Shown here: positions 35,681 to 44,368 of the stretch, one piece after another
Position numbering within the stretch: position 1 is the stretch's first letter
How the letters are laid out: every line of letters starts with the position of its first letter
From: Massilia frigida
GTDB lineage: Bacteria; Pseudomonadota; Gammaproteobacteria; Burkholderiales; Burkholderiaceae_D
Direction: 5' to 3'
Assembly (NCBI RefSeq): GCF_011682175.1
Contig: NZ_WHJG01000004.1
Span: 1 to 64,000 of the forward strand
DNA: 64,000 bases
The notes under the pieces: model-generated
What the model was told of the DNA's origin: nothing
The model's database searches: none
Seen by the model: the letters and a program-made list of their open reading frames with translations, nothing else
Translations under genes and position numbers: made by a program

Positions 35681-37141
35681 TTACACGACCGCATTCGGCG
35701 TCGGCGAGGCTGCGCCGCGTTCCAGCGCGGCCGCCACCCCGGCGCCGTAGGCCACATCGGCCTTGCCGCAGTTGGCGATATGGCGCTCCTGCACCGCGCG
35801 CGAGGCGCCGCCGAGCGAGCGCGCCGTATTGTCCATCAAGACTTGCTGCTGGGCCGGCGTCATCAGGCGGAACAGGGCGCCGGGCTGACTGTAATAATCG
35901 TCGTCGGCGCGCTGGTCCCAGTGCGCGGCGGCGCCCTCGATGGCCAGCGGCGGCTCGGAAAAATCGGGCTGCTGCTGCCACGCTCCCTTGGAATTGGGCT
36001 CGTAGCCGATGGTCGCGCCGTGGTTGCCGTCGACGCGCATGGCGCCGTCGCGGTGGTAGCTGTGCACCGGGCAGCGCGGCGCGTTGACGGGAATCTGGTG
36101 ATGGTTCACGCCAAGCCGGTAGCGCTGCGCGTCGCCGTACGAAAACAGGCGCGACTGCAGCATCTTGTCCGGCGAAAAACTCACGCCCGGCACCACGTTG
36201 GCCGGCGAAAATGCCGCCTGCTCGACGTCGGCAAAGTAGTTTTCGGCATTGCGGTTCAGTTCCAGCACGCCCACATCGATCAGGGGGTAATCCTGGTGCG
36301 GCCAGACCTTGGTCAGGTCGAACGGATTGAGGTGGTAAGTCGCGGCATCGCGTTCCGGCATGATCTGCACCTGGAAGCGCCAGCGCGGGAACTCGCCGTT
36401 TTCGATGCTGTCGAACAGGTCACGCTGGTGGGTTTCGCGGTCGCGTCCCACCAGGTCGGTTGCTTCGGCATCGCTCAGGTTTTTGATGCCCTGCTGGCAA
36501 ATGAAGTGGAACTTGACCCAGAAGCGTTCGTTCGCGGCGTTGATGAAACTGTACGTGTGCGAGCCGAAGCCGTGCATGTGGCGGTACGAGGCGGGAATGC
36601 CGCGTTCGCTCATCACAATGGTGACCTGGTGCAGCGCTTCGGGCAGCAGGGTCCAGAAGTCCCAGTTGTTTTCGGCGCTGCGCAGATTGGTTTTCGGGTC
36701 GCGCTTGACCGCGTGGTTCAGGTCGGGGAACTTGAGCGGGTCGCGCAGGAAAAACACTGGGGTATTGTTGCCGACAATATCCCAGTTGCCTTGTTCGGTG
36801 TAGAGCTTGACGGCAAAACCGCGGATGTCGCGTTCGGCGTCGGCCGCGCCGCGCTCGCCGGCCACGGTCGAAAAGCGCATGAACAGCGGCGTCGTCTTGC
36901 CCACGTCGGCAAACAGGGTGGCCTTGGTATAGCGCGTGATGTCGTTGGTGACGGTAAACGTCCCGAAGGCGCCCGAGCCCTTGGCGTGCATGCGCCGTTC
37001 CGGGATCACTTCGCGGTCGAAGTGGGCCAGTTTTTCCAGGTGCCACACGTCCTGCAGCAGCAGCGGGCCGCGCGGACCGGCGCTTTGCGTGTTCTGATTG
37101 TCGGGCACAGGCGCGCCGGCGGCCGTGGTGAGTTTGTTCAT
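35681..37141 (-). CDS. monofunctional heme catalase
   Basis: Dismutates hydrogen peroxide to water and oxygen. It is 486 residues, a small-subunit (clade 3-like) catalase. Distal His lies in [13 protein letters not shown], distal Asn in [20 protein letters not shown], and the proximal heme Tyr in [16 protein letters not shown]. The NADPH-site region [17 protein letters not shown] is present. The start at 37141 ([16 protein letters not shown]) is preferred. An ATG at 37156 would add five residues, but no ribosome site precedes it. No signal peptide, so cytoplasmic. No OxyR box was recognised in the 250-base upstream gap, which is otherwise empty. Confidence 0.94.
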   Translation of the reverse strand: MNKLTTAAGAPVPDNQNTQSAGPRGPLLLQDVWHLEKLAHFDREVIPERRMHAKGSGAFGTFTVTNDITRYTKATLFADVGKTTPLFMRFSTVAGERGAADAERDIRGFAVKLYTEQGNWDIVGNNTPVFFLRDPLKFPDLNHAVKRDPKTNLRSAENNWDFWTLLPEALHQVTIVMSERGIPASYRHMHGFGSHTYSFINAANERFWVKFHFICQQGIKNLSDAEATDLVGRDRETHQRDLFDSIENGEFPRWRFQVQIMPERDAATYHLNPFDLTKVWPHQDYPLIDVGVLELNRNAENYFADVEQAAFSPANVVPGVSFSPDKMLQSRLFSYGDAQRYRLGVNHHQIPVNAPRCPVHSYHRDGAMRVDGNHGATIGYEPNSKGAWQQQPDFSEPPLAIEGAAAHWDQRADDDYYSQPGALFRLMTPAQQQVLMDNTARSLGGASRAVQERHIANCGKADVAYGAGVAAALERGAASPTPNAVV

Positions 37142-37395
37142 GTCATGGTCTTTCATAGGAAGGGACGGGGCGGCGGCGCCGTCAAAGGGCGCCGTCCGAT
37201 TGTTTTTATGGGTGAAACCTTGTGTGCATGACGGGCATGGTGGTTCAGTGACGCCCACGGAAGTGTGTGGACGAATCTGGCTTGGTTGCGCCGCTCGTGG
37301 CGGGCCGCGCGATCGCCGGGGCACGCCAGCCACCGGCGTACCTTACGGTGCCGGGCGGACTTCATCGACGGGCGGCCGTGCGTCGCAGGAGCTGG

Positions 37396-38220
37396 TCAGG
37401 ACTTGATAAACGCCAGCAAGTCCGCGTTCACCTTGTCCTTGTGGGTATCGGTCAGGCCGTGCGGCGCGCCCGGGTACACCAGCAGCGTGGCATGTTTGAC
37501 CAGCCTGGCGGCCGCCTTGCCGGCCGCTTCGATCGGCACGATCTGGTCGTCGTCGCCATGGATGATCAGGGTCGGGATGCTGAACTTTTTCAGATCGTCG
37601 GTGAAGTCGGTTTCCGAAAACGCCTTGATCGAATCGTAGGTGTTCTTGTGGCCGCCCATCATGCCCTGCATCCACCACGCCTGCACCAGGCCTTCGGACC
37701 TGGTCGCGCCAGGGCGGTTGAAGCCGTAAAACGGTCCGCCGGCAATATCGCGGTACAGCTCGGCGCGGTTGGCCAGCGCGCCAGCGCGGATGCCGTCGAA
37801 CACGCTGATCGGCAGTCCTCCCGGATTGGCGTCGGTCTGGAGCATCAGTGGCGGCACCGCCGAGATCAGCCCGGCCTTGGCCACGCGCCGGGTGCCGTGG
37901 CGGCCGATGTAGCGCGCCACTTCGCCGCCACCGGTCGAAAAACCGAACAGCACCGCATCCTTGATGTCGAGCTTGTCGAGCAGCTGGGCCAGGTCGTCGG
38001 CGTAATGATCCATGTCGTTGCCGCTCCACGGCTGGCTCGAACGGCCGTGCCCGCGACGGTCGTGGGCGATGCAGCGGTAGCCCTGGCTGGCCAGGAAGAT
38101 CATCTGCGATTCCCAGCTGTCGGAATTGAGCGGCCAACCGTGACAGAACACGATGGGCTGGCCTTGGCCCCAGTCCTTGTAATAGATCTCGACGCCGTCG
38201 CTGGTCGTAAATGTGCTCAT
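37396..38220 (-). CDS. alpha/beta hydrolase (non-heme chloroperoxidase/arylesterase family)
   Basis: A 274-residue serine hydrolase of the cofactor-free haloperoxidase group. The N-terminal [20 protein letters not shown] and [16 protein letters not shown] (oxyanion region) are typical. The nucleophile is in [19 protein letters not shown], the acid in [12 protein letters not shown] and the His in [12 protein letters not shown]. Members hydrolyse esters and can perhydrolyse carboxylic acids, so the position next to catalase is suggestive. A GGAGA ribosome site precedes ATG 38220. It is transcribed in the same direction as catalase but upstream of it, with 254 bases between. Confidence 0.88.
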   Translation of the reverse strand: MSTFTTSDGVEIYYKDWGQGQPIVFCHGWPLNSDSWESQMIFLASQGYRCIAHDRRGHGRSSQPWSGNDMDHYADDLAQLLDKLDIKDAVLFGFSTGGGEVARYIGRHGTRRVAKAGLISAVPPLMLQTDANPGGLPISVFDGIRAGALANRAELYRDIAGGPFYGFNRPGATRSEGLVQAWWMQGMMGGHKNTYDSIKAFSETDFTDDLKKFSIPTLIIHGDDDQIVPIEAAGKAAARLVKHATLLVYPGAPHGLTDTHKDKVNADLLAFIKS

Positions 38221-38535
38221 CGGTGAATCTCCGTGGGATGGTTGAGAAGTGCAGGGTGCGGCCGCCGCCACGCCGGTGGGACGTGCCAGGGACCCGGAGC
38301 AGGATAAAACGAGGCGCGCGGGCCCGCATCACCTCAACAAGGTAGCACCGGGTAACCGGAAAGAGGGATGCTCAAATTGGCAATTGTGTGGCAGGCGGCG
38401 TGCCGGCCCGATTCCGCACGGGTTGGAATGAAAAAATATTCCTATTTGCGCTTGACGTCCTCGGGCATGACCCGGAGTGACTTGGCAAGGCATTTGCAAG
38501 TATGATCGATCCCTTGAGCAATTTCTTCTCCCGCC
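38221..38535. other. 315-base divergent intergenic region
   Basis: It separates the hydrolase (-) from a membrane-protein gene (+). It holds a ribosome site for each, an AT-richer stretch around 38420-38450 (AAAAAATATTCCTATT), and a TTGACG at about 38451 that could be a -35 for the plus-strand gene, without a matching -10. No gene or repeat is supported. Confidence 0.4.
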
Positions 38536-39078
38536 ATGCGCATACTCCGGCTGCTCGCCATTTTCTTCGCCATCTGCTCACTGCCGGCAGTGCTGGCCTG
38601 GTGTTTCATCACCGTGGTCGGCGGTTTCTTCATGCTTCCCGCGCTCGGTCCGGGCGCATTGGCCGCTAATTCGCCCGTCGCCGGCTTTGCCTGCGTGATG
38701 CTGATGGGCTGGGTCAGCCTGGCCGCCCTGGGCTGGACCGCGCGCCATTTTTCCACCCTCATCAGCCCGACGCCGCGCTGGGTGCTGGCCGGCTATGGGT
38801 TTGGTGCCTTCGTCGTCGTCCTGCTGCTGTGGCGCACGCCGCTGTTTCCCCCGCCCGCGCACCGCGCCGATGTCTTGCTGCTCTATCTTGCCGGCCCCGC
38901 CTGCCTGTTGCTGCTGGCCGCATGGCGCCTGTTGCTGATCCGGCGCTTTTACGCTATCCCCGTGGCCGAGGAGCAACAAAATAATGCATTGGATGATGGT
39001 GGCGATGGTACATTGGATACACCCACCGACCATCTGGCCAGCCCATGTTCAAGCGTTCCGCCTGCCTCGCCGCGCTGA
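38536..39078 (+). CDS. hypothetical four-helix membrane protein
   Basis: A 180-residue integral membrane protein I do not recognise. Four hydrophobic segments are visible (LLAIFFAICSLPAVLAWCFI, AGFACVMLMGWVSLAALGW, WVLAGYGFGAFVVVLLLW, ADVLLLYLAGPACLLLLAAW), followed by a polar, acidic tail (EEQQNNALDDGGDGTLDTPT). Its end overlaps the next gene by 34 bases in another frame, so the two are probably co-transcribed. The last 20 residues may therefore be under little constraint. Confidence 0.6.
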   Translation: MRILRLLAIFFAICSLPAVLAWCFITVVGGFFMLPALGPGALAANSPVAGFACVMLMGWVSLAALGWTARHFSTLISPTPRWVLAGYGFGAFVVVLLLWRTPLFPPPAHRADVLLLYLAGPACLLLLAAWRLLLIRRFYAIPVAEEQQNNALDDGGDGTLDTPTDHLASPCSSVPPASPR

Positions 39079-39782
39079 TTGTCCCTCTCGCAGGCGCTGC
39101 CGCGCCGGCCGCCGCCGCGCCGGCCGCCGACCTGATCATGATCGCGCCCCTGAACCAGGCCATGCCGCTGGCGCAGTTCCACAACGATAAGCTCAGCGGC
39201 GGCATCCTGAAAGACCTGGACGAGGCGATCGCGCAGCGGCTCGGGCGCAGCATCGTCCATGTCAGTGTGGCGGGGGAGCAGGTGAGCGAGGCGCTGGCCG
39301 CCGGCAAGGCCGATGGCATCTGTTATGTGCGCCCGTTCTGGATCGACGGGCAGTACGACTGGAGCCGGCCGCTCATTCCCGATGCCGAAATGGTCGCCTC
39401 GGTCCAGGGCGCGCCGCCGGTGCGCTCGCTGGCCGACCTGCGCGACCGTCCGGTCGGCACGGTGGCCGGCTACCGCTATCCGCGCGTCGAGCAGGTGCTG
39501 GGGCTGCGTTTCCAGCGCAGCGAATCGCTCACCATGGAAGAGAACCTGCGCAAGCTGATGGCCGGCGGGGTGCGCCATACCGTGATTGCGCGCTCGACCC
39601 TGGCATACCAGATGCGCATCAACAAGTCCCTGCGCCTGCGCCAGGACCTGGTGTTCGCCTCGTTCAAGGCGCAGTGCGCATTCTCGAAGACGGCGGGGGT
39701 GCCGTTCGAGGAAATCAACCAGGCCATCAATGGCCTGATCGACGACGGCAGCGTGGACCAGATCCTGGCGCGCTACCGCTGA
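39045..39782 (+). CDS. periplasmic solute-binding protein (family 3)
   Basis: A 245-residue exported protein with signal peptide (CLAALIVPLAGAAAPAAAA) and a single bacterial extracellular solute-binding domain of the amino-acid type: ILKDLDEAIAQRLGRSIVHV, VGTVAGYRYPRVEQVLGLRF and the C-terminal GVPFEEINQAINGLIDDGSV. No ABC permease or ATPase genes lie beside it, so it could be an orphan binding protein or a sensor-type receptor. The start lies inside the preceding membrane-protein gene. It converges with trpS, stops 15 bases apart. Confidence 0.83.
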   Translation: MFKRSACLAALIVPLAGAAAPAAAAPAADLIMIAPLNQAMPLAQFHNDKLSGGILKDLDEAIAQRLGRSIVHVSVAGEQVSEALAAGKADGICYVRPFWIDGQYDWSRPLIPDAEMVASVQGAPPVRSLADLRDRPVGTVAGYRYPRVEQVLGLRFQRSESLTMEENLRKLMAGGVRHTVIARSTLAYQMRINKSLRLRQDLVFASFKAQCAFSKTAGVPFEEINQAINGLIDDGSVDQILARYR

Positions 39783-39797
39783 CCGCCTGGAACGCGC

Positions 39798-40817
39798 TTA
39801 AAAGTAGCTCAGGCCCATCGCGCGCTTGACTTCGTCGGCCGTGCGCGCCGCCACCTCGCGTGCGCGTGCGGTGCCTTCTTTCAGGATCTGCATCACGTGT
39901 CCGCGATCCTTTTCCAGCTCGGCGCGGCGGGCGCGGATCGGTGTCAGGAATTCCTGCAGGCACACTTCCAGGCGTGCCTTGACGATGCTGTCGGCCAGGC
40001 CGCCGCGCTGGTAATGCGCTTTCATCTCGGCCAGCGCTTCTTTTTCCGGATCGAAGGCATCCAGGTAGGCGAACGCGATATTGCCCTCGATATGGCCGGG
40101 ATCGGCCACGCGCAGGTGCAGCGGGTCGGTGTAGACCTTCTTGACGGCCGCGCGCACTTCATCGACGCTGGCCGAAAGGTTGATCGTGTTGCCAAGCGAC
40201 TTGCTCATCTTGGCCTTGCCGTCGATGCCCGCCAGGCGCCCGATTTCCGGCACCAGCGCCTTCGCTTCGACCAGCACCTCGGCGCCGGCGATGCGGTTAA
40301 AGCGGCGCACGATTTCATTGGTCTGTTCGATCATCGGCACCTGGTCTTCGCCGACCGGCACCAGCACCGCCTTGAATGCGGTGATGTCGGCCGCCTGGCT
40401 GGCCGGGTAGGTCAGGAAGCCGGCCGGAATGTCGCGCTCGAAGCCGCGCAGGCGGATTTCTTCCTTGACGGTCGGGTTGCGTTCCAGCCGCGCCACCGTC
40501 ACCAGGTTCAGGTAGTAAAAGGTCAGTTCGGCCAGTTCCGGAATCTGCGACTGGATCAGGATGGTCGACTGGGCCGGGTCGATCCCGGTCGCCAGGTAGT
40601 CGAGTGCCACTTCGATCACGTTGCGCTGGACCTTGGCCGGATCGTCCATATTGTCGGTCAGGGCCTGGGCGTCGGCCAGCATGATGAACTGGCGGTAGTC
40701 GCGCTGGTAAGCGACGCGGTTGCGCAGGCTGCCTACGTAATGGCCAAGGTGGAGCGGGCCGGTCGGGCGGTCGCCGGTCAGGATGATGGGTGCTGCGGTA
40801 GTCGCTGGTGCGGGCAT
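39798..40817 (-). CDS. trpS: tryptophanyl-tRNA synthetase
   Basis: Charges tRNA-Trp, 339 residues, a class Ic synthetase of normal length. The HIGH-equivalent motif is [14 protein letters not shown], the KMSKS loop is [13 protein letters not shown], and the Trp/adenylate region includes [20 protein letters not shown] with [20 protein letters not shown]. The start at 40817 gives [20 protein letters not shown]. Upstream (40861-40977) lies an apparent tryptophan attenuator, a 16-codon leader with tandem Trp codons and a U-tailed terminator. This implies that synthetase expression rises when charged tRNA-Trp is scarce. It is preceded on the same strand by an unrelated racemase gene. Confidence 0.96.
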   Translation of the reverse strand: MPAPATTAAPIILTGDRPTGPLHLGHYVGSLRNRVAYQRDYRQFIMLADAQALTDNMDDPAKVQRNVIEVALDYLATGIDPAQSTILIQSQIPELAELTFYYLNLVTVARLERNPTVKEEIRLRGFERDIPAGFLTYPASQAADITAFKAVLVPVGEDQVPMIEQTNEIVRRFNRIAGAEVLVEAKALVPEIGRLAGIDGKAKMSKSLGNTINLSASVDEVRAAVKKVYTDPLHLRVADPGHIEGNIAFAYLDAFDPEKEALAEMKAHYQRGGLADSIVKARLEVCLQEFLTPIRARRAELEKDRGHVMQILKEGTARAREVAARTADEVKRAMGLSYF

Positions 40818-40860
40818 GTCGATCGTCTCTCGGGTGGTGCCCCTATCGGAAAACGCTCAT

Positions 40861-40889
40861 GAAAAACGCCGCCCAATCGAGGCGGCGTT
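40861..40889 (-). terminator. attenuator terminator in the trpS leader
   Basis: On the minus strand AACGCCGCC (40889-40881) and GGCGGCGTT (40873-40865) form a perfect 9-bp GC-rich stem with a 7-base loop. The transcript then runs into a T stretch (40866-40862). It lies 43 bases before the trpS start and 37 after the leader-peptide stop. Confidence 0.85.
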
Positions 40890-40941
40890 CATGGAAAACA
40901 CATGATGGTGCAGGCGCCGCGCGATGTCAGCGCAGCCACCA
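40882..40941 (-). promoter_or_regulatory. alternative antiterminator and pause hairpins of the trpS leader
   Basis: Region 1 (the Trp codons, TGGTG 40941-40937) can pair with CACCA (40910-40906), helped by GCGC/GCGC just inside. Region 2 GCGGCG (40920-40915) can instead pair with region 3 CGCCGC (40887-40882), which would destroy the terminator stem. This gives the classic 1:2, 2:3, 3:4 logic. The 2:3 pairing is only about 6 bp by eye and needs folding support. Confidence 0.6.
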
Positions 40942-40977
40942 ATTCGAACACAAGGCATGTGAATTAATCATAGTCAT
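40927..40977 (-). CDS. trpS leader peptide (tandem Trp codons)
   Basis: A 16-residue reading frame, MTMINSHALCSNWWLR, runs from ATG 40977 to TGA 40927. Its two adjacent TGG codons (40941-40936) are located where a stalled ribosome would cover region 1 of the following hairpins. A second in-frame ATG at 40971 could also start it. GAGGAT lies 6 bases before the first ATG and could be a ribosome site. Two consecutive Trp codons in 16 is far above expectation. Its role would be sensing charged tRNA-Trp, not acting as a peptide. Confidence 0.8.
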   Translation of the reverse strand: MTMINSHALCSNWWLR

Positions 40978-40983
40978 GCGCGT

Positions 40984-41012
40984 ATCCTCGCAGTTTTGCG
41001 CGCCCCTGTCAA
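40984..41012 (-). promoter_or_regulatory. candidate promoter for the trpS leader
   Basis: TTGACA (minus strand 41012-41007) is a perfect -35, followed after exactly 17 bases by GAGGAT (40989-40984), a 3/6 match to the -10 that keeps the key A and T. Transcription would start at about 40977, the A of the leader ATG. The promoter lies between the racemase stop and the leader. Confidence 0.5.
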
Positions 41013-41027
41013 TCCGGCCGGGTCCGC

Positions 41028-41741
41028 TCATGCCGGCTGTCCGGTGGCGTGCCGCAGCGCGGCGCGCGCCAGCAGGCGGGTGGTGTCGAGGGTGGGCAGG
41101 GGCGAATTGCCATCGTTCATGAGCAGCGGAATTTCGGTGCAGCCCAGCAGCACCGCATCGCAGCCGCCATCTTTCATGCGCATAATGGTTTTCTGGAAGT
41201 AGGCAACCGCCGCCGGCTTGCATTCGCCGCTGACCAGTTCATCCATGATGATGCGGTTGATTTCGATGCGCGCCGCCAGCCCGGGCCGCACCGTGGCCAG
41301 GGCGTGCGCGGCGAAGCGCTCGGGATAGACGTCGCTGTCGAGCATCCAGCGCGTGCCGGTCAGGCCGATGCGCTGGTAGCCGCGCGCCAGCGCTTCGGCG
41401 GCGGCGACGTCGGCAATATGCAGCCAGGGCAGGGGCGAGCGCGCCCGCACCAGGGCCAGCGCCTGGTGCACGGTATTGTCGGGGCAGATCAGGAAGTCGG
41501 CGCCGGCGCTGGCCAGCTTGTGCGCCGACGAGAGCATCAGTTCGCCCACGCCGTGCCAGTCGTCCAGGTCGATGCAGCGCATGTAGGCCGCCAGCGAATG
41601 CGAGTGCATCGACAGTTCCGGATGCTCGTATGGCCCGAGCAGGCGCGCGCCTTCGTGGCAGATGCTGCGGTAGCACAGCGCCGCACCCTCGGCGGAGCAG
41701 GCGACGATGCCGATATGCTGTTGGTTTTCAGGCGCGTTCAT
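41028..41741 (-). CDS. aspartate/glutamate racemase family protein
   Basis: A 237-residue cofactor-independent racemase of the Asp/Glu/hydantoin family. The two catalytic cysteines are in IGIVACSAEGAALCYRSI and DAVLLGCTEIPLLMND, as in YgeA-type broad-specificity racemases, and LICPDNTVHQAL fits the same group. No signal peptide. It probably produces D-amino acids, the substrate being uncertain. It is upstream of trpS on the same strand, but a separate promoter and attenuator lie between them. Confidence 0.87.
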   Translation of the reverse strand: MNAPENQQHIGIVACSAEGAALCYRSICHEGARLLGPYEHPELSMHSHSLAAYMRCIDLDDWHGVGELMLSSAHKLASAGADFLICPDNTVHQALALVRARSPLPWLHIADVAAAEALARGYQRIGLTGTRWMLDSDVYPERFAAHALATVRPGLAARIEINRIIMDELVSGECKPAAVAYFQKTIMRMKDGGCDAVLLGCTEIPLLMNDGNSPLPTLDTTRLLARAALRHATGQPA

Positions 41742-41795
41742 GTGGAATATCCTAGCATCCTTGTGGCAGGTACACGTTTTGTTACCTCGATTTTC

Positions 41796-41825
41796 TTGTC
41801 GGCAGTGTGGCGCGCCACTTACAAT
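41796..41825 (+). promoter_or_regulatory. candidate promoter for the 41859 lipoprotein gene
   Basis: TTGTCG (41796-41801) and TACAAT (41820-41825) are separated by 18 bases and lie 34 bases before the start codon. Confidence 0.5.
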
Positions 41826-41858
41826 TCCTTCTCATACTGACTTTTGCCCGGATTCACC

Positions 41859-42032
41859 ATGAATGCCCGCCTTTGCCGTCTCGCCATCTTTCTCTTGCTG
41901 CCAGCCGTACTGGGCGGTTGCGGCGTGATGGCCGCACCCTGCCGCGTCGGTTCGGCCGTGATCAAAATGGTTCCCGTGGTCGGCAAAGTGGCAGCGCTGC
42001 CGACCGATGCCTGCGCCGCGATTATCGATTGA
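41859..42032 (+). CDS. small lipoprotein (DUF6726-like)
   Basis: A 57-residue predicted lipoprotein. The signal LAIFLLLPAVLGGCG has a lipobox LGGC, and the short mature part reads GVMAAPCRVGSAVIKM and VGKVAALPTDACAAIID with two further Cys. The pattern matches a small betaproteobacterial lipoprotein family of unknown function (DUF6726, from memory). The start at 41859 (MNARLCRLA) is chosen over an upstream alternative codon at 41844. Confidence 0.7.
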   Translation: MNARLCRLAIFLLLPAVLGGCGVMAAPCRVGSAVIKMVPVVGKVAALPTDACAAIID

Positions 42033-42083
42033 CGTCCCGTTTGCCGGCTTTGACAGTGACGCCCGCGGCGGGCGGCTAGGCGC

Positions 42084-42524
42084 ATGGAACAGCACCTGCG
42101 CCGCCACTGGCTCGCCTCGATCCTGCTGGGCGCCTGCCTGCTGCTGCTGGTCTGGGCCGCGATGGCGCCGATCCGGCCGGGCAGCCGCGACTTCCTGCTC
42201 GACATTCCCGAACACGCGGCCGAACGCCGCCTGGCCGGCGACCGGGCCGAGGTACTGCCGCCCGTGGTGCGCCTGACCGTGGGCTTGCGCGATGTGCTGC
42301 TGTTGAGGAATAGCGACAGCGTGCCGCATCAGGTCGGCGGCCTGCGCCTGATGCCGGGCCAGGAATTTCGCTTGCCCTTCGAGCGCGCCACCGAACTGCA
42401 ACTGCCGTGCAGCGCGCGCGTCAGCGGCGAGCTGACGGTGCTGGTCGGCCTGCATCCGAATCCCGGACCGGACCGGCTGCGCTGGCGCCTGCATGCGCTG
42501 GAGCAGGCCGTGCGCGCCTACTGA
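42084..42524 (+). CDS. hypothetical membrane-anchored protein
   Basis: A 146-residue protein with one N-terminal helix (WLASILLGACLLLLVWAAM) and a soluble beta-rich domain of about 110 residues outside the membrane. RLTVGLRDVLLLRNSDSVPH and GLRLMPGQEFRLPFERATEL resemble a cupredoxin-like beta sandwich, but the Cys/His/Met copper ligands are not clearly present, with a single Cys near the C-terminus. Family not recognised. Its last 7 bases overlap the end of the opposite-strand propeller gene. Confidence 0.55.
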   Translation: MEQHLRRHWLASILLGACLLLLVWAAMAPIRPGSRDFLLDIPEHAAERRLAGDRAEVLPPVVRLTVGLRDVLLLRNSDSVPHQVGGLRLMPGQEFRLPFERATELQLPCSARVSGELTVLVGLHPNPGPDRLRWRLHALEQAVRAY

Positions 42525-44176
42525 GCGTTGGCCGGCGCCAGGTCGAGGCGCCGCACTTCCCTCAGGCGTCCGTTCTTGAGTTTGCCTTCCACCAATTCGT
42601 CACCCATCAGCGCGAATACCCGTCCCTGCACGAACAGCGGCATGACGCCGGCGCCGGCATCGTGCCGCTCGCCGCTTTGCGCCTTGAGGGTGCCCAGTTC
42701 GCGCAGCTTGAGCGCGGTATTGCGCAGGTAGACCACCGATACGGCGGCCTCGGGCGCGTCGGGCTGGCGCATTTCCACGAGCGGCAAGCCGACCATGCCC
42801 TGGCCCGGGCGCTGCGAGGTGTACTGGAAGGCGTGGCGCACGCTGGCGCTGTCCTCGTCGATGGCGTGCACATGGCTGTTGGCCAGGGCGGCTTGCTGGC
42901 CCAGGCGCACGCTGCTCAGGTGCAAGGCGCCCTGGCCATGCCCGCTCACCACGGCATCCTCGCCCATGGCCTCGATGCGCTCGGCCGGATGCGCCAGCGC
43001 CAGCCGTTGCGGCGCACCCGTGGCGTCGCAGCGCAGCGCGTACAGCGGCGTGGCGGCCGCCTCGGCGCTGCCGTACAGCAGCCAGGGGCCGACAAAGCGG
43101 CTGCGCAGCTGCGGGCTGAAGCCGGGCAAGTCCTTGTAGCTGGCCGGTGCGGCGCTGTCGCTGCCGTCGGACAAGGCCGTCAGCGGCAGCCGCAGCAGCG
43201 CCAGGCCATCCGCGCCGGCCTGTCCGACCAGCACGTTCACGTGGCCATCCGCGCTTTCGTGCAAGGCCGACGGATCGTGCGGCACGCCCGTCACGCGGAT
43301 GGCGCCGGGGGCGCCGCCGTTCAGGGGAATCCGGTACAGGCTGGCGCTGGCGCCCTCCTTGTGCGGCGCGCTCCAGACATACACCGCCTCGGAAGCCATG
43401 TGGATCATGCGTGCCGGCGCTCCCAGCACGGCGCTGGCGTCGCAGCGCAGCGCGCGCGCGGCCAGGTCGCAGATGGTCACGCTGTGCAGCACCAGGCCCG
43501 CCTGCGCGTCCGGCGCCGCCTCGCCATGGTAAATCCGGGTGGCCGGGGCGATGCGGGTGAAGGGCGCCGCCGCCGGGTCGGCCCCGGCCAGCCATCCGCG
43601 CAGCGCCGGCAGGGCCGCGCGCTGGCCGGGCGCGGGCGCAGCCAGGGGGAGCGGGCTGTACAGCACCAGCTTGGCGCCGATCTGGCGCAGGCTCTCGCGC
43701 AGGGCCGGGGCCTGCGCGCCGGCGCGCAGCTGGTAGCTGGCGCGGTAGCGCAGGCGGCCGCCGGCGTCGATGTCGAACAGGGCGATGGCGGTGCCGTCCG
43801 GGCGGCGCCCGACCAGCGCCACCGTGTCGCCGGCCACCACCAGCTGGTCCTGCCCGTCGCCGCCCGGTGCGTGCGCATCGACCGCCGCCACCAGCTTGAG
43901 CTGGTCCTTGCCGATATCGACCGTCAGCAGGCGCCCGTGGCGCAGCAGCACCAGGTGGCGTCCATGTTCGCCCACGCCGCCGCCAGTCGCGGGCGGCGCC
44001 GGCGCGGCCGCCGGCGTGCCGGCCGGCCCGGCGGCGTCCTTGAGAAACGCGTCCAGCTGCGCCTCGTCCTGGAACGCGTGCATGGTTTTCTGCGGCGCCG
44101 GCCCGCTGGCACGCGGCTGGCAGCCCGCAAGCGCGGCCAGCGACAGCGCCAGGCCGGCGGCGAGATAGTGCGACAT
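42518..44176 (-). CDS. beta-propeller domain lipoprotein
   Basis: A 552-residue predicted lipoprotein. The signal (LAAGLALSLAALAGC) ends in a lipobox, and AGGAGAG precedes ATG 44176. A Pro/Ala-rich linker (residues 45-70) leads to repeated beta-strand blades (GRHLVLLRHGRLLTVDIGKD, DQLVVAGDTVALVGRRPDGT, EAVYVWSAPHKEGASASLYR, PLFVQGRVFALMGDELVEGK), in the manner of the beta-propeller C-terminal (Beta_propel) family of secreted proteins. No catalytic residues are apparent. It probably faces the periplasm or cell surface as a binding platform. The frame continues upstream to 44950, but that part overlaps the LON gene and is spurious. Confidence 0.72.
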   Translation of the reverse strand: MSHYLAAGLALSLAALAGCQPRASGPAPQKTMHAFQDEAQLDAFLKDAAGPAGTPAAAPAPPATGGGVGEHGRHLVLLRHGRLLTVDIGKDQLKLVAAVDAHAPGGDGQDQLVVAGDTVALVGRRPDGTAIALFDIDAGGRLRYRASYQLRAGAQAPALRESLRQIGAKLVLYSPLPLAAPAPGQRAALPALRGWLAGADPAAAPFTRIAPATRIYHGEAAPDAQAGLVLHSVTICDLAARALRCDASAVLGAPARMIHMASEAVYVWSAPHKEGASASLYRIPLNGGAPGAIRVTGVPHDPSALHESADGHVNVLVGQAGADGLALLRLPLTALSDGSDSAAPASYKDLPGFSPQLRSRFVGPWLLYGSAEAAATPLYALRCDATGAPQRLALAHPAERIEAMGEDAVVSGHGQGALHLSSVRLGQQAALANSHVHAIDEDSASVRHAFQYTSQRPGQGMVGLPLVEMRQPDAPEAAVSVVYLRNTALKLRELGTLKAQSGERHDAGAGVMPLFVQGRVFALMGDELVEGKLKNGRLREVRRLDLAPANAQ

Positions 44177-44368
44177 GAATGGCTCTCCTGTTTTTGTCTC
44201 TGGTCCGCTGCGACTGTTGCGCATTGGCGGGACATGGAATGTAACGGAAGCGGCCCCAAAAAGGGGTTGCTTGATGCAAAAAAAGTAAAATGACGACACA
44301 TCACCCGCTGCGCATGCGGCCTGACAATCGTGCTTCGCTGGCGGCCCGGATTCTGGCATCATGGGGCG

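Noticed and set aside
42407-44293. 628-codon plus-strand frame opposite the propeller lipoprotein
   Set aside because: It is composed of Ala/Gly/Arg/Gln-rich shadow sequence. The minus-strand gene has a lipobox, a ribosome site and blade repeats.
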